From NCBI GenBank assembly GCA_964558655.1, contig CAZLEX010000002.1, positions 62,001-126,000 on the forward strand: a stretch of DNA of 64,000 bases, written 5' to 3'. The first letter of the stretch is position 1, and every line of letters begins with the position of its first letter. Below the pieces are notes generated by a model. That model was not told where the DNA came from. It saw nothing but the letters and a program-made list of their open reading frames with translations, and ran no database searches. Positions 18,421 to 26,910 of this stretch are shown here, piece by piece. A program made the position numbers and the translations under genes. This DNA comes from RGIG6353 sp964558655 (GTDB lineage: Bacteria > Bacillota > Clostridia > Oscillospirales > SIG627).

Positions 18421-19350
18421 TCAAAAAATGTTGCAGGATAAATACCGCTCTCCCGTGTCGGGCAAAAGAACTACGGCGTGAAGAGGAGTGCCTTTGGGCT
18501 GCCTTGACAAATATTTCACCGTTGCCGCAATTGCCGCACCGGAAGATATTCCAACGAGGAGTCCCTCGTTTTTCGCAATTTCACGGCAGGCATCGAGTGC
18601 TTCTTCGTCCGATACGGTCACAATTTCGTCAATGATGTCAAGGTTCAGTATTTCCGGCTTAAATCCCGCTCCGATACCCTGAATTGCGTGAGGTCCTTTT
18701 ATCCCTTTTGTAAGAAAAGGAGAGGAGAGAGGCTCGGCACCGATAATTTTAATGTTCGGATTTTTTGCTTTAAGGTATTCTCCGACACCCGTTACGGTTC
18801 CTCCCGTTCCGATTCCCGCAACGAATATATCGACATTTCCGTCTGTGTCCTCCCAGATTTCCGGTCCCGTCGTTTTTATGTGAGATGCGGGATTTGCTTT
18901 GTTTGTAAACTGCGAGGGAATGAAAGAATTGGGTATTTCCCGTGCGAGTTCTTCGGCTTTTTTTATAGCCCCCGCCATTCCGAGTTTCCCGTCGGTCTTG
19001 ACTACTTCGGCTCCGTATGCACGCATAAGGGCACATCTTTCGGGAGACATGGTGTCCGGCATTACGATAATTGCACGGTATTTGCGTTTCGCACAAACGG
19101 CACATAAGCCGATCCCGGTGTTTCCGCTTGTAGGTTCGATTATTACGGTATCCTTTGAAAGAAGTCCCTTTTCTTCGGCGTCGTTTATCATTTCGAGTGC
19201 GACACGGTCTTTTACCGAACCTGCCGGATTGAAAAATTCGACCTTTGCCGAAATTCTGAAATCAGTCCCTGCTTTTTCCTCGAAATGACTTAATCTTACC
19301 AGCGGTGTTTTGCCTATGAGCTCTTCGATTCCGTTATATATTTTTTCCAT
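18421..19350 (-). CDS. cysK: Cysteine synthase A (O-acetylserine sulfhydrylase)
   Basis: 309 residues, full length. A PLP enzyme making L-cysteine from O-acetylserine and sulfide. The PLP lysine is in NPAGSVKDR, the substrate loop in PTSGNTGIG, and the PLP phosphate loop in GTGGTVTG. It is the first gene of the cysK / FTR-like / thioredoxin cluster, transcribed from a near-perfect sigma-A promoter. The 5' leader is short, with no T-box or SAM-riboswitch visible. Confidence 0.96.
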   Translation of the reverse strand: MEKIYNGIEELIGKTPLVRLSHFEEKAGTDFRISAKVEFFNPAGSVKDRVALEMINDAEEKGLLSKDTVIIEPTSGNTGIGLCAVCAKRKYRAIIVMPDTMSPERCALMRAYGAEVVKTDGKLGMAGAIKKAEELAREIPNSFIPSQFTNKANPASHIKTTGPEIWEDTDGNVDIFVAGIGTGGTVTGVGEYLKAKNPNIKIIGAEPLSSPFLTKGIKGPHAIQGIGAGFKPEILNLDIIDEIVTVSDEEALDACREIAKNEGLLVGISSGAAIAATVKYLSRQPKGTPLHAVVLLPDTGERYLSCNIF

Positions 19351-19374
19351 ACAATCATCTCCTTAATCAATAAA

Positions 19375-19403
19375 ATTATACGCAATATACGATATTTTGT
19401 CAA
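19375..19403 (-). promoter_or_regulatory. cysK operon promoter
   Basis: Minus strand TTGACA (plus 19398-19403), 17-base spacer, TATAAT (plus 19375-19380), a perfect sigma-A consensus. Confidence 0.85.
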
Positions 19404-19432
19404 TGAGTTTACAATATTTTACAATTACGCTA

Positions 19433-19460
19433 TTGACTTTTTTTCTTCGGGTGATAAAAT
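19433..19460 (+). promoter_or_regulatory. Promoter of the acyl-ACP thioesterase gene
   Basis: TTGACT at 19433-19438, 16-base spacer, TAAAAT at 19455-19460, with an extended -10 TG at 19452-19453. It is divergent from the cysK promoter, about 30 bases away. Confidence 0.72.
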
Positions 19461-19478
19461 TATCCGGAGGTGAAAAAA

Positions 19479-20195
19479 ATGTCATTAAAAAAGGAAATTG
19501 TCGTCACAAGTTTTGATGTAATGCCGGACAGCGTGATAAAGCCTTCGGCACTTTTCAGATATTTTCAGCAGACGGCACGCGAACATCTCGATTCTTTGGG
19601 ACTGACTTTCGATGTGATGAAAAAAAACAATTGCGTGTTTGTTCTCACCCGCATGAAAACCCGTATTTACGAATCGATAAAAGGTTATGACGAAATATGT
19701 GTTGCGACTTCTTCGAGAAAAACAAAAGGAGCTGTTTTTATCCGTGATTTCAAGGTAACGAAAAATTCGCATCTTGTGGCGGAAGCGTCGACACAGTGGG
19801 CGATTATCGACCTTGAAAAGCGTATTCTCAGACGCCCTTCGGTTTATGCCGATTATTTCCCGGAAACCGAAGAACTCTGTTCGTTCGACAGCATTGAAAA
19901 ATGTGCTTTTGAAAAGGAGTTTGAAAATCACTATGATTATAAAGTCACTTTTTCGGACATCGACGAAAATTATCATATGAACAATACCCGTTATTCCGAC
20001 ATATGCCTTGATGCCGTAGACGGAATTGAAGAGGGAAAAACGATAGAAGAAGTGCTTATAGAGTTTAATTCGGAGGCGAGACTTTCCGACAGATTGTGTG
20101 TCGGGTATGAAAAAAACGATAATGCGTACTTGTTTTCGGCACAAAACGAAAATACGCAAAAGCATTGCTTTAATGCCGTAATTAAAATAAGGTGA
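19479..20195 (+). CDS. Acyl-ACP thioesterase
   Basis: 238 residues with a double hotdog fold of the FatA/FatB-like bacterial family. It hydrolyses acyl-ACP and releases free fatty acids. The second hotdog contains SDIDENYHMNNTRY (about 160-173), where the D/N-H-N set forms the catalytic region. The start is the ATG at 19479, 8 bases after GGAGG (19466-19470); an earlier in-frame GTG overlaps that SD. It is a single-gene unit ending in a bidirectional hairpin. Confidence 0.9.
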   Translation: MSLKKEIVVTSFDVMPDSVIKPSALFRYFQQTAREHLDSLGLTFDVMKKNNCVFVLTRMKTRIYESIKGYDEICVATSSRKTKGAVFIRDFKVTKNSHLVAEASTQWAIIDLEKRILRRPSVYADYFPETEELCSFDSIEKCAFEKEFENHYDYKVTFSDIDENYHMNNTRYSDICLDAVDGIEEGKTIEEVLIEFNSEARLSDRLCVGYEKNDNAYLFSAQNENTQKHCFNAVIKIR

Positions 20196-20222
20196 ACCTT
20201 TTCGGTTCGCCTTACTTTTTTT
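20188..20222. terminator. Bidirectional terminator between thioesterase and Nudix genes
   Basis: Stem 20188-20198 with 20204-20214 (TAAGGTGAACC pairing with GGTTCGCCTTA, one G-T pair). T-rich tracts flank both sides and both stop codons lie in the stem, so it serves the two convergent units. Confidence 0.78.
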
Positions 20223-20751
20223 CCAAATATTTTATTGTTTTGAGTATCAGAAGCTGTGTTTTTCCATCATCTATCAAATTGCCGCAGACCAGCTCCTCTG
20301 CTTTTTGTATGGGTATTCGGACTATATCGAGGAATTCATCTTCGTCGGGGCTTTGAGTGCCCGAATACAGTCCGGTTGCAACATAAAGCTCTATTTTCTC
20401 GTCGCAGTAACCGGGAGAGGGGAGAAAAGAACCGAGATAAGTCATGTTTTTCGCTTTAAATCCGGTTTCTTCTTCAAGTTCCCTATGCGCACATTCCGGC
20501 GGGAGTTCTTCTTCCGCGTCGAGTTTTCCGGCAGGCAGTTCCAAAAGCTCTCTGCCTACGGGGTACCTGTACTGACGGACGAATATCAGGTCCCCGTCAT
20601 CCGTTACGGGTGCGATACATACGGCACCTTTGTGCCTTACGACATCACGCGACGATTGCCTGCCGTTTTCAAGTTCGACTTTGTCCGAATATACCGTGAG
20701 AATATTTCCTTTAAATTTAAGCTCCGATGACAGCTTTTTTTCCGTATGCAT
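20212..20751 (-). CDS. Nudix hydrolase, ADP-ribose pyrophosphatase type
   Basis: 179 residues. The Nudix box is intact: G, five residues, E, seven residues, RELEEETGF (about 96-118 starting GKLDAEEE). The N-terminal strand region and the RQYRYPVGRELLELPAGK context match NudF/ADP-ribose pyrophosphatases, which split ADP-ribose into AMP and ribose 5-phosphate. It lies 8 bases downstream of the dGTPase-like gene; the pair may be a nucleotide-sanitation unit (inference). Confidence 0.9.
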   Translation of the reverse strand: MHTEKKLSSELKFKGNILTVYSDKVELENGRQSSRDVVRHKGAVCIAPVTDDGDLIFVRQYRYPVGRELLELPAGKLDAEEELPPECAHRELEEETGFKAKNMTYLGSFLPSPGYCDEKIELYVATGLYSGTQSPDEDEFLDIVRIPIQKAEELVCGNLIDDGKTQLLILKTIKYLEKK

Positions 20752-20759
20752 ATTTTTAC

Positions 20760-21962
20760 CTAAAAGCTTATTATTTCGTTATAGGTCTCAATGGCGAATT
20801 TATCCGTCATTCCCGACATATAAGTGATAATGGCTTTTTTATAGCTCCTTTCGTCCGTTATGTCAAAAACGGTTCTGTTTTTGTAAATGTTTGCGTCTTT
20901 TTCGGCGGTATATCCATGAAGCCAGTCGGTGAAACGGCGTATGAGTACCGGGTAGTACCGCGATATTTTTTCAAGCTCCTCATTTGTCTTTTCACCTTTG
21001 TAAGCACTTGCCAGCAGGGAAAAAATCTGATTTAAAACCAAATCGAAAAATTTGTCCGAATATTCCACTCTCTCACATCTGTATATGTTTTTCAAATTGA
21101 AAGCGTTCATCACATCCATAGCTTCTTTCAGTTCGGGAGAAAGCGCAACGCCTCTTTCGGGACTGCTGTTTTCGCATACATTGGATATAAAGCGGTTTAT
21201 CAGAACGGTATTGTTGATTTTTTCTCCGAGAACCTCCGAGAGTTCGTCCTGTAGACTTTCTATCATTCCTTCGTTTAAGATTCCCAGATGCACGGCGTCT
21301 TCCATGTCACGCCCTATGTACGATATTTTGTCCGAAATTTTTACCACGCACGCCTCATATGTGAACGGAGAATATTGGTTGGGACGGACAAAATTTTCAA
21401 GGTCTATAAATTCCTCGCGGGGAATAATACCGTCTTCGGACACTTCTCCGCAATGGGAAATAATTCCGTCACGCACGGCGTAAGTTAAATCCAGATTTCT
21501 TCGGCATTTGTCGTAATCTTCCAAAAGTTCTATGCTGTCGACCGCATAAAGACCGTTTTTTTCATGCCAAAATTCTTCGCCTATGTGTTCTTTGGACAGT
21601 TTTGAGAGAAATTTTTCTCCTTTGTGACCGAACGGCGGGTGTCCCAAGTCGTGAGATACCGAAATGGCACGCGTAAGTTCGGTGTTGAGGCCGAGATACT
21701 TCGCAATGGTGTAGCTTATCGATTCAACATGGTTTACATGCTCAATTCTCGTACAGATATGGTCACTTTGCGGGGAGAAGAAGACCTGCGTTTTGTTCCG
21801 CAGACGGCGGTATGCCGAACAGTGAACAATTCTCGTGTAGTCTCTCAAAAAAGGGCTTCTCATATCTCCGTCCTGACGGTAAAGCTCACTCGTGCGGGAA
21901 ATACATTCTTCCCACTTCGGATTTCCGGGCGACGCGGAATATTTTTCCAGAATGTTTAGCAT
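20760..21962 (-). CDS. dgt: Deoxyguanosinetriphosphate triphosphohydrolase-like protein
   Basis: 400 residues, HD superfamily. The metal-binding motif is seen as H in RIEHVNHVES and HD in SVSHDLGHPPFGHKGE. It hydrolyses dNTPs to nucleosides and triphosphate. The start is the ATG at 21962 (MLNILEKYS), which follows GGAGGGG by 4 bases; a TTG-started extension would include the SD. An own promoter lies just upstream, inside the 3' end of the ylmC-like gene. Confidence 0.9.
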   Translation of the reverse strand: MLNILEKYSASPGNPKWEECISRTSELYRQDGDMRSPFLRDYTRIVHCSAYRRLRNKTQVFFSPQSDHICTRIEHVNHVESISYTIAKYLGLNTELTRAISVSHDLGHPPFGHKGEKFLSKLSKEHIGEEFWHEKNGLYAVDSIELLEDYDKCRRNLDLTYAVRDGIISHCGEVSEDGIIPREEFIDLENFVRPNQYSPFTYEACVVKISDKISYIGRDMEDAVHLGILNEGMIESLQDELSEVLGEKINNTVLINRFISNVCENSSPERGVALSPELKEAMDVMNAFNLKNIYRCERVEYSDKFFDLVLNQIFSLLASAYKGEKTNEELEKISRYYPVLIRRFTDWLHGYTAEKDANIYKNRTVFDITDERSYKKAIITYMSGMTDKFAIETYNEIISF

Positions 21963-21985
21963 AACACCCCTCCGTTTCTTACTCA

Positions 21986-22014
21986 ATTATAGCAGAAAGG
22001 AGGAATATTTACAA
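21986..22014 (-). promoter_or_regulatory. Promoter of the dgt-Nudix operon
   Basis: Minus strand TTGTAA (plus 22009-22014), 17-base spacer, TATAAT (plus 21986-21991) with an extended -10 TG. It overlaps the stop codon of the ylmC-like gene. Confidence 0.7.
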
Positions 22015-22302
22015 GAGTTTTTTTCTTTTCGGCACTTTTCTGACGCATGGATATGAGCGGGAGATGAGGATAAGGTCGTCTCCTATTCTCTCAATGTCGG
22101 AAAAGGCGAATTTTTTCCATTCCCTCGCTTTAAGTCCGAAAGCGTCTTTATGAACGGGTACCGTAAAATATTTTATTTCACCGCTCTTCATGTCTATTTC
22201 GGCATCGCATATAAACCCGAGCCGTTCTCCCGTCGAGCAGTTTACAATTTCCTTTTTTTCAAGTTCTCTGAATGTGGCAAAAGCCGGGCAAGCGTCTTCC
22301 AT
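22009..22302 (-). CDS. YlmC/YmxH family sporulation protein
   Basis: 97 residues, a single PRC-barrel-like domain. The conserved pattern of the family is clear: an N-terminal EKKEIVNCSTGERLGFICDAEID and a C-terminal WKKFAFSDIERIGDDLILI. Members are common in spore formers; function is unknown. A GGAGG SD lies 5 bases before the ATG. It is the third gene of the spoIIGA-sigE unit, 14 bases after sigE. Confidence 0.85.
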   Translation of the reverse strand: MEDACPAFATFRELEKKEIVNCSTGERLGFICDAEIDMKSGEIKYFTVPVHKDAFGLKAREWKKFAFSDIERIGDDLILISRSYPCVRKVPKRKKLL

Positions 22303-22316
22303 GCAAACCTCCTAAA

Positions 22317-23042
22317 TCAATAGTAACCGTTGTGCCGTGTAATATCTTTTTTCAGCTGCCGTATAATCTTTTTTTCAAGTCTCGATATGTAAGACTGGGA
22401 AATTCCCATTTCGTCGGCAAGGTCTTTTTGCGTCATTTCACGGCTTCCGTAAAGTCCGAAACGCTTTGCTATTATCTCTTTTTCCCTTTGGGAAAGTCTT
22501 GACACGGCTTGACGGACGATAACTTTTTCTTCCTCTTCTTCAAGTCTTTCGTGCACATCTTTTTCGGTACTGCCGAGAATATCGGACAGCAAAAGTTCGT
22601 TTCCGTCCCAGTCGCAAGACAATGGCTCATCAATGGAAATTTCGAGTTTTTGGGAATTGATTTTTCTGATATACATAAGAATTTCGTTTTCTATACATTT
22701 TGAGGCGTAGGTCGCTATTTTTATGTTTTTGTCGGGACGGAAAGTGTTCAGAGCCTTAACCAGCCCTATCGTGCCGATTGAAACCAGGTCTTCGTTACCG
22801 ATACCCGTGTTTTCAAACTTTTTCGCAATGTAGACGACAAGTCTCAAATTGTGTTCGATGAGTTTGTCACGGCAGGACTGTCTGTAACTTCCGTCTTCTG
22901 ATATCAGTCCCTCTATCGCACTTTTTTCCTCCTGTGCACTCAAAGGTGCGGGGAGAGATTGAGTGCCGTTTGTATAGTATATTTCGGCGCAATTTTCTTT
23001 ATGAAAAAATTTTTTGAGAAAAGCTTTGATTTTTTTAATCAT
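22317..23042 (-). CDS. sigE: RNA polymerase sporulation sigma factor sigma-E
   Basis: 241 residues. Region 2 (NEDLVSIGTIGLVKAL, KNIKIATYASKCIENEI) and region 4 (MTQKDLADEMGISQSYISRLEK) match SigE closely. The first 25 or so residues form the hydrophobic/basic pro-sequence that SpoIIGA removes. It controls early mother-cell gene expression. It lies 11 bases behind spoIIGA, the conserved arrangement. Confidence 0.95.
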   Translation of the reverse strand: MIKKIKAFLKKFFHKENCAEIYYTNGTQSLPAPLSAQEEKSAIEGLISEDGSYRQSCRDKLIEHNLRLVVYIAKKFENTGIGNEDLVSIGTIGLVKALNTFRPDKNIKIATYASKCIENEILMYIRKINSQKLEISIDEPLSCDWDGNELLLSDILGSTEKDVHERLEEEEEKVIVRQAVSRLSQREKEIIAKRFGLYGSREMTQKDLADEMGISQSYISRLEKKIIRQLKKDITRHNGYY

Positions 23043-23053
23043 TTCGGTTTACC

Positions 23054-23809
23054 TCACCTTACAATCGGAATAATGCCGTCAAATCCGCAAAAATCGTTAC
23101 AGTGCGGATCGGGAAGCAGGAGAAAGTCCTCTTTGTCGTAATTTTTTCTGTCGAATTTTATTTTGTCGGGTACATATGCGTTAAGTACGGTTTTTCCCGT
23201 CGCACTTCTTACGGAAACGGGATAAAATTTTCCAAGAGATGAAAAATCCAGACGACTTGCGGCCTTTTTGCCTATGAAAATTATTCTTTTGCCGCTCGTC
23301 TGTTCAAATGCGAAGTTTCCGCTGTCAATCATCAGGGTAAGAGTTGCCTCTTTTTCTCCCGTTTTTATCTTTGCTTCAACGCATATTGCCTGCATGCTTC
23401 TTGCCGTTCTCTTTTGCAGAACCGTAAAAACGGTTTCGGCCGTAAGTGCAAGCATTATGACCGGAAGCGGAAGAAGTGCGGCGGAAAAACTTTTCCGTAT
23501 GACGCTTTCAATGGAGGTAAGAATTCCTCCGACGAATATTTCGGAACATAAAAATGTGAAAAAAGGGAATAAGGCGGGAGGCGGAAAAACGATAAGGCAC
23601 ATCAAATACCCTGCGGGGAGCAAAATAAGACAGGAGAGAAATGTTTTTTGAAAAAGCAGAAACAGTGATACGGCACCTCCCAGAGCCGAGGCAAGGCACA
23701 GTTTTGCCGTGTGCGGATTTTTATGCGATATACGGCAGGAAGCGTAAAGAGATATGTAGTCGATACAAAAATTCACAAAAAAGTATATGTCAATATAAAT
23801 TTTTATCAC
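23054..23809 (-). CDS. spoIIGA: Sigma-E processing peptidase SpoIIGA
   Basis: About 251 residues from the GTG at 23809. The N-terminal half has about five membrane helices; the C-terminal half is an aspartic-peptidase domain with the catalytic motif MIDSGN (family DSG/DTG), and the chain ends GFDGIIPIVR. It cleaves the pro-sequence of sigma-E at the septum. The start is uncertain. An ATG at 23833 has no SD and lies inside the proposed promoter; GTG 23809 gives MIKIYIDIYFF; an SD-like GAGGTG (plus 23807-23812) would best serve an ATT at 23800, giving IYIDIYFF, which aligns best with the family N-terminus. GTG is used here as a compromise. Confidence 0.88.
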   Translation of the reverse strand: MIKIYIDIYFFVNFCIDYISLYASCRISHKNPHTAKLCLASALGGAVSLFLLFQKTFLSCLILLPAGYLMCLIVFPPPALFPFFTFLCSEIFVGGILTSIESVIRKSFSAALLPLPVIMLALTAETVFTVLQKRTARSMQAICVEAKIKTGEKEATLTLMIDSGNFAFEQTSGKRIIFIGKKAASRLDFSSLGKFYPVSVRSATGKTVLNAYVPDKIKFDRKNYDKEDFLLLPDPHCNDFCGFDGIIPIVR

Positions 23810-23819
23810 CTCGCATACA

Positions 23820-23853
23820 AATATATCAAACATCGGACACTTTTTTTGTCAAA
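23820..23853 (-). promoter_or_regulatory. Candidate Spo0A-dependent spoIIG promoter
   Basis: Minus strand TTGACA (plus 23847-23852) and TATATT (plus 23820-23825) separated by 21 bases. A TTTGTCAAA block on the plus strand (23845-23853) matches the 0A box (TGTCRAA) and overlaps the -35 element. In B. subtilis the spoIIG promoter is known for an over-long spacer of about 22 bp and Spo0A binding at the -35. The match here is by pattern only. Confidence 0.5.
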
Positions 23854-23936
23854 AAAGCGGGAGAGCAAAGGAATATCAAAAAAATTGCCGGGCTTTTCGC
23901 TCTGTCGTATTGTAGGGTAAAAAGGCGTATTTCGTT

Positions 23937-23965
23937 TTGACAAGGCGTTGACGGTGTGATATAAT
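23937..23965 (+). promoter_or_regulatory. Promoter of the metallophosphoesterase gene
   Basis: TTGACA at 23937-23942, 17-base spacer, TATAAT at 23960-23965 plus an extended TG. A perfect sigma-A promoter, so strong constitutive expression is expected. The leader to the ATG is about 65 bases. Confidence 0.85.
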
Positions 23966-24035
23966 ATCTTTGAGATGTAATGATACTTTGCCTTCTATAT
24001 AAAATATAAAATAAAAAGCGAAAGGAAAAAGAAAA

Positions 24036-24872
24036 ATGAATTTTATTCACACAACTTTAAATGTGGGTGCGGAAGTGCCTTTTTCCGCAATTCATATAAC
24101 GGATACTCACATTGTGCTTTCCGATGACAGAGACGATGAACGCAAGGCAAAACTTGCCGAACAGCGAGGGGAGATTCCGAAGTTTACGGGTGCGTGGGAA
24201 CTGTTAAAAATAGCTTCGGAAATGTCGAAAAAAGACTCTCTTCCGATTCTGCATACGGGAGATTTTATCGATTTTGTATCTTATGCCAATCTGGACGCCG
24301 TAAAAAAATATGTAAGTGAAAACGATTTTTTTATGGCGGCGGGCAATCACGAGTTTTCTCTTTATGTCGGAGAAGCCGTTGAAGATGCCGCTTACCGAAA
24401 TCAGAGTCTTGCGAGAGTACAGGCGTCTTTTTCAAACGATATACGGTTTTCTTCCCGTGTTATAAACGGAGTAAATTTCATCGCGCTCGATAACTCCTAT
24501 TATTTGATTGAATATGAACAGCTGGAAAAGCTGAAAAAAGAAGTCGGCAGGGGAATACCGACGGTGCTTCTCGTGCATACGCCGCTGTATGAAGATGGGC
24601 TTTACAATTTTCATCGCAGACTTCATGAGGGACAGCCGACATTTTTGATGAATGTTCCCGAAGAGAAAACGGAGTATTACGATAAGAATAGCCGTGAGAT
24701 ACAGCGTGCCGACGAAATTACACGGGAAGCATACGATTACATAACGAATACTCCTTTGATAAAGGCGGTTTTGTGCGGACATCTTCATTACGATTACGAC
24801 GGCGAAATTACTCCGTCTCTGCCTCAGATTGTGACGGGCTGGTCAACAATAAGAAGAATAGATTTTAAGTGA
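24036..24872 (+). CDS. Calcineurin-like metallophosphoesterase
   Basis: 278 residues. The five metal-site blocks are in order: DTH (D23, H25), GDFIDF (near 73), GNHEF (near 106), VHTP (near 184) and GHLH (near 246). No signal peptide or membrane helix is seen, so it is cytoplasmic. It follows an AAAGGA SD. The substrate cannot be told; related enzymes cleave phosphodiesters or phosphomonoesters. It stands alone under a strong promoter. Confidence 0.88.
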   Translation: MNFIHTTLNVGAEVPFSAIHITDTHIVLSDDRDDERKAKLAEQRGEIPKFTGAWELLKIASEMSKKDSLPILHTGDFIDFVSYANLDAVKKYVSENDFFMAAGNHEFSLYVGEAVEDAAYRNQSLARVQASFSNDIRFSSRVINGVNFIALDNSYYLIEYEQLEKLKKEVGRGIPTVLLVHTPLYEDGLYNFHRRLHEGQPTFLMNVPEEKTEYYDKNSREIQRADEITREAYDYITNTPLIKAVLCGHLHYDYDGEITPSLPQIVTGWSTIRRIDFK

Positions 24873-24920
24873 AAAATGCGTCGGAATATCCCGTGAATTT
24901 GCACATTTTTGCGAAAAAGC

Positions 24921-24949
24921 TTGAAAAAAGCCGAAAAAGGTGGTACAAT
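24921..24949 (+). promoter_or_regulatory. Promoter of the LtaS-like gene
   Basis: TTGAAA at 24921-24926, 17-base spacer, TACAAT at 24944-24949, with an extended -10 TG at 24941-24942. Confidence 0.75.
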
Positions 24950-24978
24950 ACCCAAAAAATTTATGTTATGAGGGTATT

Positions 24979-26910
24979 ATGAAAATAAATATCAGACCGG
25001 GACGACGCTTTTTTATATGTGCCGGCACAGTCATTGCTTTTTTGTTTCTGTGCCTGTTCGGAGTGTTTGAACTGCATATGGACGGAAGCGTTATTCGGCA
25101 GGGTGCCGTAATTGCGGGTTCTGCTTTGCTGTTTTTGACAGCTTCCATGATAAGTGTCAGTTTTAAAAAGAGTTATGCCGCATGGATTGCGGCGGCGTTT
25201 TTGTCCTTGCTCAGTTTTGTTTTCGGGCAAATTCTTTTGGACCTTTCTCCGTTTGACATGAAATTCAAAATTATTTTGTCGAATTTTATTTTGATATGTT
25301 TTCTTTACGCTTTTTCTCTCACGGTTTTTCCAAGTACCCGATTCGGTCTGGCACTTCCCGCACTTGTGCTTTTCGTTTTTCATTTTGTGAACTATTCCGT
25401 GTATATGTTCAGAGGGCTGGAATTGACGGTAAGCGATTTTTACTCCGTTAAAAACGCTCTGGGAATTGCGTCGAAATATTCTCCGTACTTTACTTCTTCG
25501 GCCTTTATCTCCCTTTCGGTTTTTGCCTCATGTTTCGTGATAATTCTTTCGTCTGACTTTCCAAAAGTTTCGAAAAAGTTCAGAATATGTTCTCTTGTTT
25601 CGTCTTTGGTATTACTTACGGGGATTTTTGCTGAGGCGAAATTCGGTCCGGGAGAAATTGAGTGGTTTGGAAAAAACGGGACAAAATACAACGGTGCAAC
25701 CTACAATGTACTTGTCGAATTGAGGTGCAACACCGTAAGTCCGGGAGAAAATTACAGTGCGGAGAGGGCACACGAGATTATAAGTTCTTACGGCACCGGT
25801 ACCGAAAGCGATCCGGATTCTCCGCACATCATCGTGATTATGAGCGAGTCCTTTGCCGACTTGTCGGTTTTGGGAGAATTGACGCTTGAGGGAGACGATC
25901 CGCTTGAATTTTTCAATTCGCTTACGGAAAACACTGTTCGCGGAAGTGCGATTTCTTCGATATTCGGAGGAGGAACGGCAACTTCCGAATGGGAATTTCT
26001 GACGGCAAACAGCGAGGCGTTTCTGCCCAACGGTTCCATTGCCTATCAGCAGTATATTACCGACCATTCATGGAGTATTGTGGCAGCTCTTAAATCCGAA
26101 GGGTATACCGCAGTTGCCATGCACCCGTATGAAAACGGCTTTTGGAGACGCAATACGGTTTACGACATCATGGGATTTGACGAAATGTATTTCATGGACG
26201 ACCTGAGCAGCGATGATACGCTCCGAGATTTTGTTACGGATAGGTCTCTTTATTCCGATATAATCGAACGCTTTGAATCAAAAGATGACGGCGAGAAGCT
26301 TTTTATGTTCAATGTCACTATGCAAAATCACGGAGGATATCTGTACGGTGATTTTCAATCAACCGTTACTGCGGGTAATTCGGCGTGGACCGATGTTGAC
26401 CAGTATCTTTCGCTTTTGAAAATTTCGGATGATGCATTGAAAGAGTTTGTGGGTTATTTTGAAAACATTGACGAAAAAGTTTGCCTTGTGTTCTTCGGAG
26501 ATCATCAGCCGGCACTTAATGTTGACTTCTTCAATGTGCTTCTCGGCTCGTCCGAACCGGATTTAAACGATACGGTAAAGAAATATACAGTACCGTTTAT
26601 AGTCTGGACAAATTACGAAAGCGAAGAGTGTGACGGAGTGCTTACAAGTCTCAATGCACTTTCCTCAATCGTTTTGGATAAGGCGGGAATATCGCTTCCG
26701 GCATATATCGAATTTGTCAAAGATTTTTCCCAAACCGTTCCGGTTGTCACGCCGTTTTGCTATTTTTCAAAGACTTACAATGAGTTTGTTCCTCTTTCTC
26801 AAGCCGAAGGCGATGAGCTTGAATGGATAGAAAAATATAAAATTTTACAGTATAATAACCTGTTCGATAAGAGCGGACGAGTAGAGGTATTTAAGTATGA
26901 GACTTACTGA
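24979..26910 (+). CDS. LTA synthase family (sulfatase-fold) membrane transferase
   Basis: 643 residues. Five or so membrane helices (about 10-30, 42-62, 68-90, 98-140, 172-192, 203-220) precede an extracellular alkaline-phosphatase/sulfatase domain (about 280-600). Conserved features: IIVIMSESFADL with metal-binding Glu near 290, GGTATSEWEFLT containing the predicted catalytic Thr, and GDHQPAL. Relatives such as LtaS polymerise glycerol phosphate from phosphatidylglycerol. The ATG at 24979 has a GAGGG SD. The last 14 bases overlap the next gene, so the SGNH hydrolase is probably coupled and acts on the same envelope polymer (inference). Confidence 0.87.
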   Translation: MKINIRPGRRFFICAGTVIAFLFLCLFGVFELHMDGSVIRQGAVIAGSALLFLTASMISVSFKKSYAAWIAAAFLSLLSFVFGQILLDLSPFDMKFKIILSNFILICFLYAFSLTVFPSTRFGLALPALVLFVFHFVNYSVYMFRGLELTVSDFYSVKNALGIASKYSPYFTSSAFISLSVFASCFVIILSSDFPKVSKKFRICSLVSSLVLLTGIFAEAKFGPGEIEWFGKNGTKYNGATYNVLVELRCNTVSPGENYSAERAHEIISSYGTGTESDPDSPHIIVIMSESFADLSVLGELTLEGDDPLEFFNSLTENTVRGSAISSIFGGGTATSEWEFLTANSEAFLPNGSIAYQQYITDHSWSIVAALKSEGYTAVAMHPYENGFWRRNTVYDIMGFDEMYFMDDLSSDDTLRDFVTDRSLYSDIIERFESKDDGEKLFMFNVTMQNHGGYLYGDFQSTVTAGNSAWTDVDQYLSLLKISDDALKEFVGYFENIDEKVCLVFFGDHQPALNVDFFNVLLGSSEPDLNDTVKKYTVPFIVWTNYESEECDGVLTSLNALSSIVLDKAGISLPAYIEFVKDFSQTVPVVTPFCYFSKTYNEFVPLSQAEGDELEWIEKYKILQYNNLFDKSGRVEVFKYETY

